From an uncultured Bacteroidia bacterium (lineage in GTDB: Bacteria; Bacteroidota; Bacteroidia; Bacteroidales; UBA932): 64,000 bases of DNA. Position 1 is the first letter of the stretch. The number at the start of each line of letters is the position of its first letter. The notes beneath the pieces are model-generated. The model was not told the DNA's origin, made no database searches, and saw only the letters and a list, made by a program, of their open reading frames with translations. Positions 16,859 through 25,027 of the stretch are shown here, in pieces. The stretch spans positions 96,416-160,415 of the forward strand of contig CADAIT010000003.1 of the NCBI GenBank assembly GCA_902788095.1, given 5' to 3'. The position numbers and the translations under genes were made by a program.

Positions 16859-17128
16859 TTATTTAAGGAGGTCAGTAACATACGGAAGAAGAGCGAGGGA
16901 GCGGGCACGCTTGATGGCCTTGGCAACCTTGCGCTGGAACTTGAGGGAAGTACCGGTGATGCGGCGGGGAAGAATTTTACCCTGCTCGTTGAGGAACTTC
17001 TTCAGGAACTCAGGATCCTTGTAATCTACATACTTGATACCGGCCTTTTTGAAACGGCAGTATTTCTTCTTGCGAACCTCCACGGTCGGGGGATTCAGAT
17101 AGCGGATTTCTTTATTTTCGTTTGCCAT
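16859..17128 (-). CDS. rpsR: 30S ribosomal protein S18 (bS18)
   Basis: 89 residues with the S18 core [49 protein letters not shown]... in the expected order: the Cys-Arg-Phe segment, then the RITG loop and the basic helix [15 protein letters not shown]. It pairs with S6 on the central domain of 16S rRNA. It lies between rpsF (16 bp upstream) and rplI, the common bacterial order; an ssb or primosomal gene seen in other phyla is absent here, as is usual in Bacteroidetes. Confidence 0.98.
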   Translation of the reverse strand: MANENKEIRYLNPPTVEVRKKKYCRFKKAGIKYVDYKDPEFLKKFLNEQGKILPRRITGTSLKFQRKVAKAIKRARSLALLPYVTDLLK

Positions 17129-17144
17129 AATTGTGTCCTCCTAA

Positions 17145-17516
17145 TTATTCAGCGACGGGAGCTTCGGCGGCGGGAGCAGCCTTCGCGGCCTTGTTGGCGC
17201 GGCGCTTCTCTGCGTAGGCCACTGCGTCTTTGTCAAGAGCGACAGTGAGGAAGCGGATGATGCGCTCGTCACGGTGATACTGGGTTTCGAGGGTGGCAAC
17301 GAACTGGCTGTCGGCCTTGAACTCGATCAGGTAATAAAAACCTGTGGTTTTGTGCTGGATGGGATAAGCGAGCTGACGCAGGCCCCAATCCTCCTGGTAC
17401 ACAACCTCACCGCCATTGTCGGTGATGAGCTTGACGTACTTGGCAACCGCTTCCTTCATCTGGGTATCAGACAAAACGGGAGTTGCAATGAAAACGGTTT
17501 CGTACTGGTTAACCAT
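17145..17516 (-). CDS. rpsF: 30S ribosomal protein S6 (bS6)
   Basis: 123 residues, starting [17 protein letters not shown] and containing the S6 core [24 protein letters not shown] and the strand [15 protein letters not shown]. The final 20 residues are an Ala/Lys/Pro/Glu-rich flexible tail. S6 binds S18 during assembly of the small-subunit platform. First gene of the operon; preceded by a consensus promoter (17578-17608) and a leader hairpin (17545-17572) that may mediate feedback by the S6:S18 complex. Confidence 0.98.
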   Translation of the reverse strand: MVNQYETVFIATPVLSDTQMKEAVAKYVKLITDNGGEVVYQEDWGLRQLAYPIQHKTTGFYYLIEFKADSQFVATLETQYHRDERIIRFLTVALDKDAVAYAEKRRANKAAKAAPAAEAPVAE

Positions 17517-17544
17517 AATTAATTGTTTATAAATGTTTTACAAT

Positions 17545-17572
17545 CTTTTTGGCGCCACTAAGGCCCAAAAAG
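17545..17572 (-). promoter_or_regulatory. rpsF leader hairpin, candidate S6:S18 autoregulatory site
   Basis: In the short leader between the promoter and rpsF, arms CTTTTTGG and CCAAAAAG (17565-17572 with 17545-17552) close a GC-rich internal region with an asymmetric bulge. No U run follows, so it is not a simple terminator. Structured rpsF leaders bound by S6:S18 are known in several phyla; the match here is by position and shape only. Confidence 0.4.
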
Positions 17573-17577
17573 GACTG

Positions 17578-17608
17578 CAAATATACGAAATTTAAGGAGA
17601 AAAACAAA
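17578..17608 (-). promoter_or_regulatory. Consensus promoter of rpsF-rpsR-rplI
   Basis: On the minus strand TTTG (17605-17608), a 19-bp spacer and TATATTTG (17578-17585) give an exact Bacteroidetes promoter, about 60 bp upstream of rpsF. Confidence 0.8.
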
Positions 17609-17714
17609 ATTATTTCACCATCTTGACAAGCCGCGCTCCTGCGCTTAACTTTGTCATGCACATACTGTCTGCCGCGTCACTGATCGATCGCCGGCGAGAC
17701 GCTTCCCGTGTAAA

Positions 17715-17752
17715 GATACCGGCGGTCCGGAATGTATCCGGCCGCCGGTATC
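17715..17752 (-). terminator. Terminator after the dipeptidase operon
   Basis: An 11-bp perfect stem (17715-17725 with 17742-17752, arm GATACCGGCGG) 20 bp after the dipeptidase stop codon. On the minus strand it is followed by TTTACAC, a short T run. The loop can pair further through CCGG sequences. The next 100 bp toward rpsF contain nothing recognisable. Confidence 0.6.
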
Positions 17753-17772
17753 GTGTATTATTCAACGATGTG

Positions 17773-19233
17773 CTACTTGACAGGGATATTCGCAAGAACC
17801 GCCTTCAGGTATTCCCAGGTACGGCCCACGGAAGCAATATGCACCTTCTCGTCCGGGCTGTGCGGGTACTTGATGGTAGGGCCGATGGAGACCATCTCCC
17901 AGGCCGGATACTTGGCGCCCATGATGGCACATTCCAGACCGCCGTGCGTGGCATGAATCTTCATGGGATAGCCATACACTTTCTCGAACTGGTCCATGCA
18001 CACTTTGTTAATGGGCGTGTCCAGCTTGGGCGTCCAGCCGGAGTAACCGCCGGCAAAATTGATGGAATCCGCTCCGGCCAGCTCGAAGATGCACTGCACG
18101 CGCTGGGCCAGGTAGGCCTTGGAGGAATCCACGGCGCTGCGCATGAGCGAATGGATGGTGATTTTGCCGTTCTCCGAACGGACAATGGCCAGGTTGATGG
18201 AAGTCTCGGTAAGGCCTTCCATGGTGCGGCTCATGCGGATAACGCCGGACGGGCAGGCGATGATGGCCTTGACCGCCTGCAGGACAACCTTGCCCTGGAT
18301 GAACTTGGGCGCAACGGCGATGTGGTCCTCGATGGTAATCTGGGCGGAGGGGTCGCTCTCTTTGAATTCCTGCTTCACGGTCTCGAAAATGGAGACGATG
18401 ACCTCGCGGGCGGCGTCGTATTTGTCGGTAGGGACAAGGATTTCCGCGGTGGACTCGAACGGGATGGCGTTGCGCAGCGAACCGCCGCTGAGGGAAACCA
18501 CCTTTACGTCATAATCCTCCAACAGCGGGAGCAGGATGCGGGCAGCCACCTTGTTGGCATTGGCGCGGTACAGGGAGATATCCATGCCGGAATGGCCGCC
18601 TTGCAGGCCGCTCACCTTGAAGCGGAGCGCCTCCATGCCCGCAGGCGTGTTGTACTTATAGTAATTGAAGCTGGCCGATACATCCAGACCGCCGGCGCAG
18701 CCTACGCACAGTTCCCCTTCCTCCTCGGAATCCAGGTTCAGGAGAATGTCTCCCTTCAGAACACCGGGTTTGAGCATGTTGGCGCCCGTCATGCCGGTTT
18801 CCTCGTCATACGTGACCAGGACCTCCAGCGGTCCATGTTTCACAGAAGGGTCCTCCAGGGCGGCCAGGCCCAGGGCCACGCCGATACCGTTGTCGGCACC
18901 CAGCGTGGTGCGGTCCGCCGTCACCCATTCGCCGTCCACATAGGCGTTGATGGGATCCGTGAGGAAATCGTGCGTGCTGTCCGAAGTTTTCTGCGGAACC
19001 ATATCCATGTGGCCCTGCAGGATGACGCCTTTGCGATTTTCCATGCCGGGAGTGGCCGGGACGCGGATGATGATGTTGCCGGTGTCGTCCTTGATGGTCT
19101 CGAAGCCATGGGACTTGCCCCAGTTATACAGGTACTCAATCACCTTGCCTTCGTGTTTGGAAGGACGCGGAATTTGCGTGAGGGCGTGGAAATTCTTCCA
19201 TACCACTTTGGGCTCTAAATTTTCAATACTCAT
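17773..19233 (-). CDS. pepD: Aminoacyl-histidine dipeptidase (M20 family, PepD)
   Basis: 486 residues, cytosolic (no signal). Metal-binding residues of the M20C family are visible in order: GHMDMVPQ (about 79-86), LGADNGIGVALG (about 117-128), YDEETGMTGA (about 147-156), NLDSEEEGE, and a C-terminal IHATHGGLECA with the last His and Glu ligands. PepD cleaves Xaa-His and other dipeptides, releasing amino acids from peptides. It is the last gene of a leftward three-gene unit (acyltransferase, DUF4831, pepD), 21 bp after DUF4831. A POT peptide importer is encoded just beyond that unit, so peptide import and hydrolysis are neighbours. Confidence 0.93.
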   Translation of the reverse strand: MSIENLEPKVVWKNFHALTQIPRPSKHEGKVIEYLYNWGKSHGFETIKDDTGNIIIRVPATPGMENRKGVILQGHMDMVPQKTSDSTHDFLTDPINAYVDGEWVTADRTTLGADNGIGVALGLAALEDPSVKHGPLEVLVTYDEETGMTGANMLKPGVLKGDILLNLDSEEEGELCVGCAGGLDVSASFNYYKYNTPAGMEALRFKVSGLQGGHSGMDISLYRANANKVAARILLPLLEDYDVKVVSLSGGSLRNAIPFESTAEILVPTDKYDAAREVIVSIFETVKQEFKESDPSAQITIEDHIAVAPKFIQGKVVLQAVKAIIACPSGVIRMSRTMEGLTETSINLAIVRSENGKITIHSLMRSAVDSSKAYLAQRVQCIFELAGADSINFAGGYSGWTPKLDTPINKVCMDQFEKVYGYPMKIHATHGGLECAIMGAKYPAWEMVSIGPTIKYPHSPDEKVHIASVGRTWEYLKAVLANIPVK

Positions 19234-19254
19234 ATCTTTTTTGTGTGTTTGGTG

Positions 19255-20247
19255 TTATCGGTTGGTCGAATACAAGGTGGCATCCGTTCCCAGCTGGTAG
19301 AAGGGCAGGCGGGCTTGCAGGAGCCGCAATCCATCGCGGGTGAAGCTCACGTTGCATACCCTCGGAATACGGTAACGGACACTGCCCCTGGATTTACGCT
19401 TGTCGGACGGTTCTTCCTCGGGGACCGTTCCTTCCGGCTGCAGTTCCAGATAATAGGGAACACCTTTCAGGCCTTCAGAAACGGGGCCGTCTTCGGTGAG
19501 GCGGAACACGAGATAACGATGCTGCTTGTCCTTGCGGGAAGGCAACACATCGAAACTGTACTCCTCGCTGCGAACCACGGAATAGCCCCGGAACAGGGCC
19601 ATATACTCTTCCTCTATGCGGTCCAGTTCCCGCAGGGCCGAACGCAGGGACTCGCCGGAATAGCTGGCGTCCGTGTTGCCGGATGCGATGTTCAGCCGTT
19701 CTTTCCTGACCTGCAGAATCATGTCGGCGGCATCGGAGGCTTTGTCCTCCAAGGTTTTCTCCACCAGGATTCTATGTTCCACCGGGACGCGCATTATTCC
19801 GGTATCCGAGGGCATTTCCTTATAAATGGTTTCCACGGCTTCTTTTTCCGGAACCGTGAGCCCTTTCCCGGAAAAATCGGCCCGGAGTCCGGGAAGGAAG
19901 CGCCAGGATACCGGAGCGGCAGCGTTGCCCATGGAAACCAGTCCCTGCGCACTGAGCGAGAGCAGCGCGGTGCTTTCCTGGTCGCAGGTGTACCAGGCGT
20001 CCGTATCGGCCTCTACCCTGGGGAGCAGTTCCACGCGGGTGATTTCCGTGGTTACGGCATCCTGGTCCTGTACCGACATGTTGAGCATCCGCTTGGCAAA
20101 GGCTGCGTACGGACCGGCGAAAAAGCTCTCCTGGCGCACTTCCACCTTTACGGTAACGGCGGTGGCCGGCAAAGCGTATGTCACTTCCTGCGCATGCAGG
20201 GATAAGGGCAGCAGCATAGCGGCCGCCACGAGAATTCGTTTCATCAT
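19255..20247 (-). CDS. DUF4831 family exported protein
   Basis: About 330 residues with a signal peptide (MMKRILVAAAMLLPLSLHAQ). It matches DUF4831 in overall plan: YALPATAVTVKVEVRQESFFAGPYAAFAKRMLNM early on, then a charged helical middle (VRKERLNIASG, ALRELDRIEEEYMALFRGY) and a C-terminal strand-rich part with RGSVRYRIPRVCNVSFT. The family is confined to Bacteroidetes and has no known function. The start at 20247 forms an ATGA overlap with the upstream acyltransferase stop; ATG 20244 is equally possible. Probably periplasmic. Confidence 0.8.
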   Translation of the reverse strand: MMKRILVAAAMLLPLSLHAQEVTYALPATAVTVKVEVRQESFFAGPYAAFAKRMLNMSVQDQDAVTTEITRVELLPRVEADTDAWYTCDQESTALLSLSAQGLVSMGNAAAPVSWRFLPGLRADFSGKGLTVPEKEAVETIYKEMPSDTGIMRVPVEHRILVEKTLEDKASDAADMILQVRKERLNIASGNTDASYSGESLRSALRELDRIEEEYMALFRGYSVVRSEEYSFDVLPSRKDKQHRYLVFRLTEDGPVSEGLKGVPYYLELQPEGTVPEEEPSDKRKSRGSVRYRIPRVCNVSFTRDGLRLLQARLPFYQLGTDATLYSTNR

Positions 20248-21074
20248 TTCCATCGTTTATGTGTCCAGAGATAGTTCCAGGGCTGTTTTTCCAGGTCCTC
20301 CTCCAGCAATTGATAATATCTTTTCATAATCTGTGCAGGGTCCTGCCCGGCAGCATGTTCGCAAATGGGCAGCACCGTCAGCCGGTAGCCCCCGCCCTCC
20401 CGGCACTCGAAGCGCAGATACCCTACCGCCATGTCCAGCTTGACGGCCAGGGAGGCTGCGCCTGTCATGGTGGGGGTCTCCTGATGCAGGAATTCCACAT
20501 TTTGCCTCTTGGCCGTATAGGGGAACTGGTCCGTAATGAAGCAATAACAGTATTTTTCGGCACGATGCTCCAGTGCGAAGCGCATCACCTGTCCGGCCTC
20601 CAGGTAGCCTTGGAACCCGAGATGTTTCAGAACGCCGGTCCGGTTGCGGGCCATGAAACGATCGGCCAGGGAATTGTGCAGGCGCAGGTAGGTAATGGCC
20701 ATCCGGTCCGGCGCTATGTCCAGCGGCTCCCCATAAGAATAATTGAGGACGCCGCCGATGAGTTCCCAGTTGCCCGTATGGCTTTCCAGAATCATGACTT
20801 GCCGGGAGCCGGCGGCCAGCCGGTTGTATATTTCCGGGTTGGAAAACTCCACCAGGCGGGAGCGGTGCAGCTTTTTGCATCCCCGCTCTCCCCGGCACGT
20901 GCCGAACCAGAGCATTTCGGTAAAAACCGTGACCAGATGCAGGTAAAAGCGCTTGTAGATTTCCCGGATTTCCTCATAGCTTTTTTGCGGGAAGCTACGG
21001 CTCAGGTTCACCATCACCACATCTGAGCGATAATGAAGCACGTTGCGCAGAAACCAGGCCATGAAGGATTTCAT
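20244..21074 (-). CDS. Lysophospholipid/lipid A acyltransferase (LpxL/HtrB-like)
   Basis: About 276 residues. The catalytic HX4E motif is in ESHTGNWE and the second conserved block is FITDQFPYTAKRQNVEFLHQETPTMTG, both typical of Kdo-lipid A late acyltransferases. I place the start at 21074 (MKSFMAWFLRNVLHYR) because a purine-rich GGGGAGGGG sequence precedes it and upstream codons are unlike the family. A TACATTTG box (21103-21110, minus strand) supports this. The enzyme would add a secondary fatty acid to lipid A or a related lipid at the inner membrane. Some Bacteroidetes members instead act on ornithine or phospholipids, so the substrate is not certain. Confidence 0.85.
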   Translation of the reverse strand: MKSFMAWFLRNVLHYRSDVVMVNLSRSFPQKSYEEIREIYKRFYLHLVTVFTEMLWFGTCRGERGCKKLHRSRLVEFSNPEIYNRLAAGSRQVMILESHTGNWELIGGVLNYSYGEPLDIAPDRMAITYLRLHNSLADRFMARNRTGVLKHLGFQGYLEAGQVMRFALEHRAEKYCYCFITDQFPYTAKRQNVEFLHQETPTMTGAASLAVKLDMAVGYLRFECREGGGYRLTVLPICEHAAGQDPAQIMKRYYQLLEEDLEKQPWNYLWTHKRWK

Positions 21075-21102
21075 ATACCCCTCCCCTATAAAACTTGAAA
21101 TA

Positions 21103-21110
21103 CAAATGTA
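21103..21110 (-). promoter_or_regulatory. -7 box upstream of the acyltransferase operon
   Basis: TACATTTG on the minus strand, 28 bp upstream of the start at 21074; CTTG stands near the -33 position at 21131-21134. It supports the downstream start codon choice. Confidence 0.5.
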
Positions 21111-21224
21111 AACAATTCCCCGGAAATATACAAGAAACGGGCAGGAGGACACTTTTAATTTGGCAATTTCAGAAAAAATTGCCATTTTTGTAAGGATTAG
21201 GCTATTATACTAAAACTCAATACT

Positions 21225-22898
21225 ATGTTCAAAGGACAACCCAAAGGTCTATTCGCCCTGGCTCTCGCCAACACCGGCGAGCGCTTCGGCTACTACACCA
21301 TGCTGGCCATCTTCATGCTCTTCCTCCAGGCCAAGTTCGGCTGGAGCCAGGCACTGTCCAGCCAGGTGTATTCCATTTTCCTGGCCCTCGTTTACTTCAT
21401 GCCTGTAATCGGCGGTATCCTGGCCGACAAAATCGGCTATGGCAAGTGCGTGGTCACCGGTATCTGCATCATGTTCGCCGGCTACGTGGCCCTGGCCATC
21501 CCCACCGGCGCCAATGCACTGGGCATCACCCTCATGCTGGGCGCCCTGTTACTGATTTCCATCGGCACGGGCCTGTTCAAAGGCAACCTGCAAGTGCTTG
21601 TCGGCAATCTGTTCGATGACCCCAAGTACTCCTCCAAACGCGACAGCGCCTTCTCGCTGTTCTACATGGCCATCAACATCGGCGCCATGTTCGCTCCCGC
21701 CGCCGCCACCGCCATCACCAACAGCTTCCTGGGCAAGTCCGGCCTCATTTACAAGGCCGCCATCCCGCAGCTGGCACACCAGACGCTGGAAGGGGTAATC
21801 ACCCCCGAAAACGCCGCCCGCATGGCAGAACTGCAAGCCCAGATGCCGGACACGGCCGTCGCCGCCATGGACCCTGCCGCTTTCAGTTCCTACTATATTG
21901 AAAACTTGTCCACTGCCTACAATATGGGCTTCGCCGTCGCATGCGTCTCCCTGATTGTTTCCATCGCCATTTACTTCGCCTGCCAGAGCTGGTTCAAACA
22001 TGCCGACATTACCGCCAAGCAGGCTGCCAAGGGCAACACTCCCGCCGTGGAACTCACGCCCAAGCAGACCAAGGACCGCATCACCGCCCTTATCATGGTG
22101 TTCGCCGTCGTCATCTTCTTCTGGATGGCTTTCCACCAGAACGGCCAGTCGCTCACCTGGTTCGCACGTGACTACACCCAGGCCGTCGCTACCGGCCCCG
22201 TACGCATGGGCTTCAACATCTGGATTCTCGCCATGCTGGCCGCCAGCATCTACACCCTGTTCGGCATCTTCCAGAGCAAATCCATGAAGTCCAAGCTCGT
22301 CTGTGGCGTGGTTACGGCCCTGCTGTGGGGCGGTGCGTACTGGATTTACACCGGCATGCCCAACCCCCTGAACATCGAACCGCAGCTGTTCCAGCAGTTC
22401 AACCCGTTCTACGTGGTGTTCCTCACCCCCATTTCCATGGCTATCTTCAGTTCGCTGGCGAACAAGGGCAAAGAGCCGTCTGCGCCGGTGAAAATCGGCC
22501 TGGGCATGTTTGTGGCCGCCCTCGGTTACCTTATTATGGTATTCGGTTCGCTGGGCCAGCCTTCACCGGCCGAGCTGCAGGGTACCGTTTCCCCGGATCC
22601 GGTGGTTCCTATGTACCTGATTTCCACTTATCTGGTGCTTACCTTTGCAGAACTGCTGCTCAGCCCCATGGGCATCTCCTTCGTCACCAAGGTGGCTCCG
22701 CCCAAGTATAAGGGCCTCATGATGGGCCTGTGGTTCGCATCCACCGCCATCGGCAACTACCTCAGCTCCATTCCCGGTCTGCTGTGGAACAACGTTCCCC
22801 TGTGGGCCAACTGGGCCATTCTCATGGCTCTGTGCGTAATCGCCGGCGCCATCATGTTCTCCATGATGAAGAAAATCAACGAAGCTACCGCTTCTTAA
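21225..22898 (+). CDS. Proton-dependent oligopeptide transporter (POT/PTR family)
   Basis: 557 residues with about 14 hydrophobic segments. The POT signatures are present: GERFGYYTMLAIFMLFL in helix 1 (the ExxERF-like motif), DKIGYGK after helix 2, GTGLFKGNLQVLVGNLF in helix 4 and FYMAINIGAMFAPA in helix 5. It imports di- and tripeptides with protons. It is divergent from the dipeptidase operon, which would hydrolyse the imported peptides. The zeta-like kinase gene begins at the very next base. Confidence 0.94.
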   Translation: MFKGQPKGLFALALANTGERFGYYTMLAIFMLFLQAKFGWSQALSSQVYSIFLALVYFMPVIGGILADKIGYGKCVVTGICIMFAGYVALAIPTGANALGITLMLGALLLISIGTGLFKGNLQVLVGNLFDDPKYSSKRDSAFSLFYMAINIGAMFAPAAATAITNSFLGKSGLIYKAAIPQLAHQTLEGVITPENAARMAELQAQMPDTAVAAMDPAAFSSYYIENLSTAYNMGFAVACVSLIVSIAIYFACQSWFKHADITAKQAAKGNTPAVELTPKQTKDRITALIMVFAVVIFFWMAFHQNGQSLTWFARDYTQAVATGPVRMGFNIWILAMLAASIYTLFGIFQSKSMKSKLVCGVVTALLWGGAYWIYTGMPNPLNIEPQLFQQFNPFYVVFLTPISMAIFSSLANKGKEPSAPVKIGLGMFVAALGYLIMVFGSLGQPSPAELQGTVSPDPVVPMYLISTYLVLTFAELLLSPMGISFVTKVAPPKYKGLMMGLWFASTAIGNYLSSIPGLLWNNVPLWANWAILMALCVIAGAIMFSMMKKINEATAS

Positions 22899-23603
22899 AT
22901 GCCCAGATTCTATATTATCTCTGGTCCTAACGGCTCCGGAAAAACCACCGCATCTTACGGGGTTCTTCCGGAGCTGCTGGACTGCGTTGAGTTCGTGAAT
23001 TCCGACGAGTTCGCCAAGCACCTGGCCCCGTTTGCGCCGGAAAGCGCCTACATCACGGCCAGCCGCCTCATGCTGCGGAAAGTCCAATACCTGTTCAACC
23101 GCCGGGAAGACTTCTGCATAGAAACAACCCTGGCCACGCGGGCCCTTATCAAAATGGTGCGTAGCGCACAGGCGCAGGGCTATTACGTCACGGTGCTGTA
23201 CTTCTGGCTGAACAGTCCCGACATTGCCATCGAGCGGGTGGCCAAACGCGTGGCCACAGGCGGACACGACATCCCGGAAGACACCATACGCAGACGCTAC
23301 AACATGGGGCTCAACTACTTGTTCCACAGCTATATGCCGCTGTGTGACAAATGGATTCTGGCCGACAATTCCAACCCGCCTTTCGATGTAATTGCAGAGG
23401 GCAGCAAAAAGGGGCTGATTGTCCATGACCCCAATCGCTACAACCGCGTACGCAGCCTGGTGACCGATTACATTGAACCGCAGAAGCCCATCGAGGACGT
23501 AGCAGAGTCCATCATAAAAGAGAGGGTTCGCGCCCACCTCGCCCATGACGGCGTGCCGTTTGAGGGAGCGCTGCCACGCACGGAAGCAAATGATACACCC
23601 TAA
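22899..23603 (+). CDS. Zeta-toxin-like P-loop kinase
   Basis: 234 residues. A Walker A motif, GPNGSGKTT, lies at about 9-17; the NSDEFAKHLAP segment (about 34-44) and ETTLATRALIKMVRSAQAQGYYV resemble zeta toxins, which phosphorylate UDP-GlcNAc. KRVATGGHDIPEDTIRRRY is the Lys/Arg-rich block that binds the substrate phosphate in this family. No antitoxin gene is adjacent: it starts one base after the transporter stop and overlaps tldD by 14 bp. Such solitary homologues are widespread in Bacteroidetes and may be housekeeping kinases; toxicity is not shown. Confidence 0.8.
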   Translation: MPRFYIISGPNGSGKTTASYGVLPELLDCVEFVNSDEFAKHLAPFAPESAYITASRLMLRKVQYLFNRREDFCIETTLATRALIKMVRSAQAQGYYVTVLYFWLNSPDIAIERVAKRVATGGHDIPEDTIRRRYNMGLNYLFHSYMPLCDKWILADNSNPPFDVIAEGSKKGLIVHDPNRYNRVRSLVTDYIEPQKPIEDVAESIIKERVRAHLAHDGVPFEGALPRTEANDTP

Positions 23604-25026
23604 AGAACACTATTTCAATCTTTTTCAAGTAGATACGCCGGTTTTGGAGCGCCTGGTGCAGGCCGCCCTCTCTTCCGGAGGCAGCTACTGTGACCTTTTC
23701 TTTGAAAATACCACCTACGGAAGCCTGCTGCTGCGGGACGGTGCCGTAACTTCCGGTGGAAACCATATAGATTATGGCGTAGGCGTTCGCGTGCTCAGCG
23801 GAGAAAAAACCGGCTACGCGTACTCGGAAAGCATGGCCTGGGAAGACATGCTCTCCTGCGCCCGGGCCGCCTCGCAGATTGCCGACAAACCGGTGGACGT
23901 CAGTCCCTACGGCACCCGCAATCCCAGCCGCGGAGAACCCAATCCGGCGGCGGACCGCTACCCTGTCGTACAACACTGGCGCGGCACACCGCTGTCGGCC
24001 TTCCTGCCTTTCTTGCAAAAGCTGGAACAAGCTGTGCGTCAGCGGGATACGCGTATTGTAAAAGTCATCGCCAACCTGGCTTTCCAAGTGACCGACGTCC
24101 TGATGTACAACAGCGCCCGGGAGCTCAAATGGGACACCCGCCCCATGGGCAGCGTTTCACTCACGGCGGTATTCCAGCAAAACGGACAGTCGGAGAACAA
24201 GTCCACCTCACGGAGTTTCCGGCAAGGTGCGGAGATGCTCTCGGACAGCCTCATCGAGGAAATGGCCATGGAACTGGTGCACGGCATTGACGACCGCTTT
24301 GCCGCCCGCCGGCCCAAAGGCGGTTCCATGCCTGTCGTCATGGGCGCCGGCGCCTCGGGCATTCTGCTGCACGAGGCCATGGGCCACGCCTTCGAGGCCG
24401 ATTTCAACCGCAAGGGCACCTCTATCTTCGCCGACAAAATGGGCCGGAAAATCTGCCCGGACGGCATCCAGATTATTGACGACGGCACCCTGGCAGGCAA
24501 CCGCGGCGCCCTGAATTTCGACGATGAAGGCATCCCCGGCCAAAAGACGTACATGGTGGAAGACGGGGTGCTCACCTCCTACCTGCACGACCGTATCAGC
24601 GCGGCCCATTACGGCGTACGCCCCACCGGCAACGGACGCCGGGAAAGTTTCCGCTACGCCCCCCTCCCGCGCATGCGCGCCACCTATATGGAAAGCGGCA
24701 GCGCCAAAGCATCGGACCTCATTGCAGAGGTGCAGAAGGGCATTTTTGTCAATGAATTCTCCAACGGGCAAGTGCAGATAGGCGAAGGTGACTTCACCTT
24801 CTACGTCAAGTCGGGTTATCTGATAGAAAACGGCCGCCTGACGCAGCCTGTGAAGGATATCAACATCATCGGCAACGGGCCTCAGGCGCTGGCGGACATC
24901 CGTGGCGTCGCCGATGACCTGGCCGTGGACCCGGGCGCCTGGACTTGCGGCAAAGAGCAGTCGGTGCCGGTTTCGTGCGGCATTCCCACCGTGCTCATTT
25001 CCGGATTAACTGTTGGAGGAGAATAG
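23590..25026 (+). CDS. tldD: TldD-family metalloprotease subunit
   Basis: About 478 residues. The catalytic zinc site HEAMGHAFEAD (HExxxH, about 257-267) is intact, followed by YLHDRISAAHYGVRPTGNGRR and the C-terminal SVPVSCGIPTVLISGLTVGG strand. The start at 23590 lies inside the kinase gene's 3' end; an upstream in-frame ATG at 23545 would add 15 unrelated residues. TldD works only with TldE, degrading unfolded peptides and, in enterobacteria, processing microcin B17 or CcdA. The tldE partner starts two bases after the stop, preceded by GGAGGAG. Confidence 0.93.
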   Translation: MIHPKEHYFNLFQVDTPVLERLVQAALSSGGSYCDLFFENTTYGSLLLRDGAVTSGGNHIDYGVGVRVLSGEKTGYAYSESMAWEDMLSCARAASQIADKPVDVSPYGTRNPSRGEPNPAADRYPVVQHWRGTPLSAFLPFLQKLEQAVRQRDTRIVKVIANLAFQVTDVLMYNSARELKWDTRPMGSVSLTAVFQQNGQSENKSTSRSFRQGAEMLSDSLIEEMAMELVHGIDDRFAARRPKGGSMPVVMGAGASGILLHEAMGHAFEADFNRKGTSIFADKMGRKICPDGIQIIDDGTLAGNRGALNFDDEGIPGQKTYMVEDGVLTSYLHDRISAAHYGVRPTGNGRRESFRYAPLPRMRATYMESGSAKASDLIAEVQKGIFVNEFSNGQVQIGEGDFTFYVKSGYLIENGRLTQPVKDINIIGNGPQALADIRGVADDLAVDPGAWTCGKEQSVPVSCGIPTVLISGLTVGGE

Positions 25027-25027
25027 A

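Noticed and set aside
17620-17710. tRNA or small RNA gene between rpsF and pepD
   Set aside because: No cloverleaf, no B-box-like sequence and no promoter box facing it.
17623-19218. 531-codon open frame on the plus strand
   Set aside because: Antisense to the clearly conserved dipeptidase gene, and it runs through its terminator.
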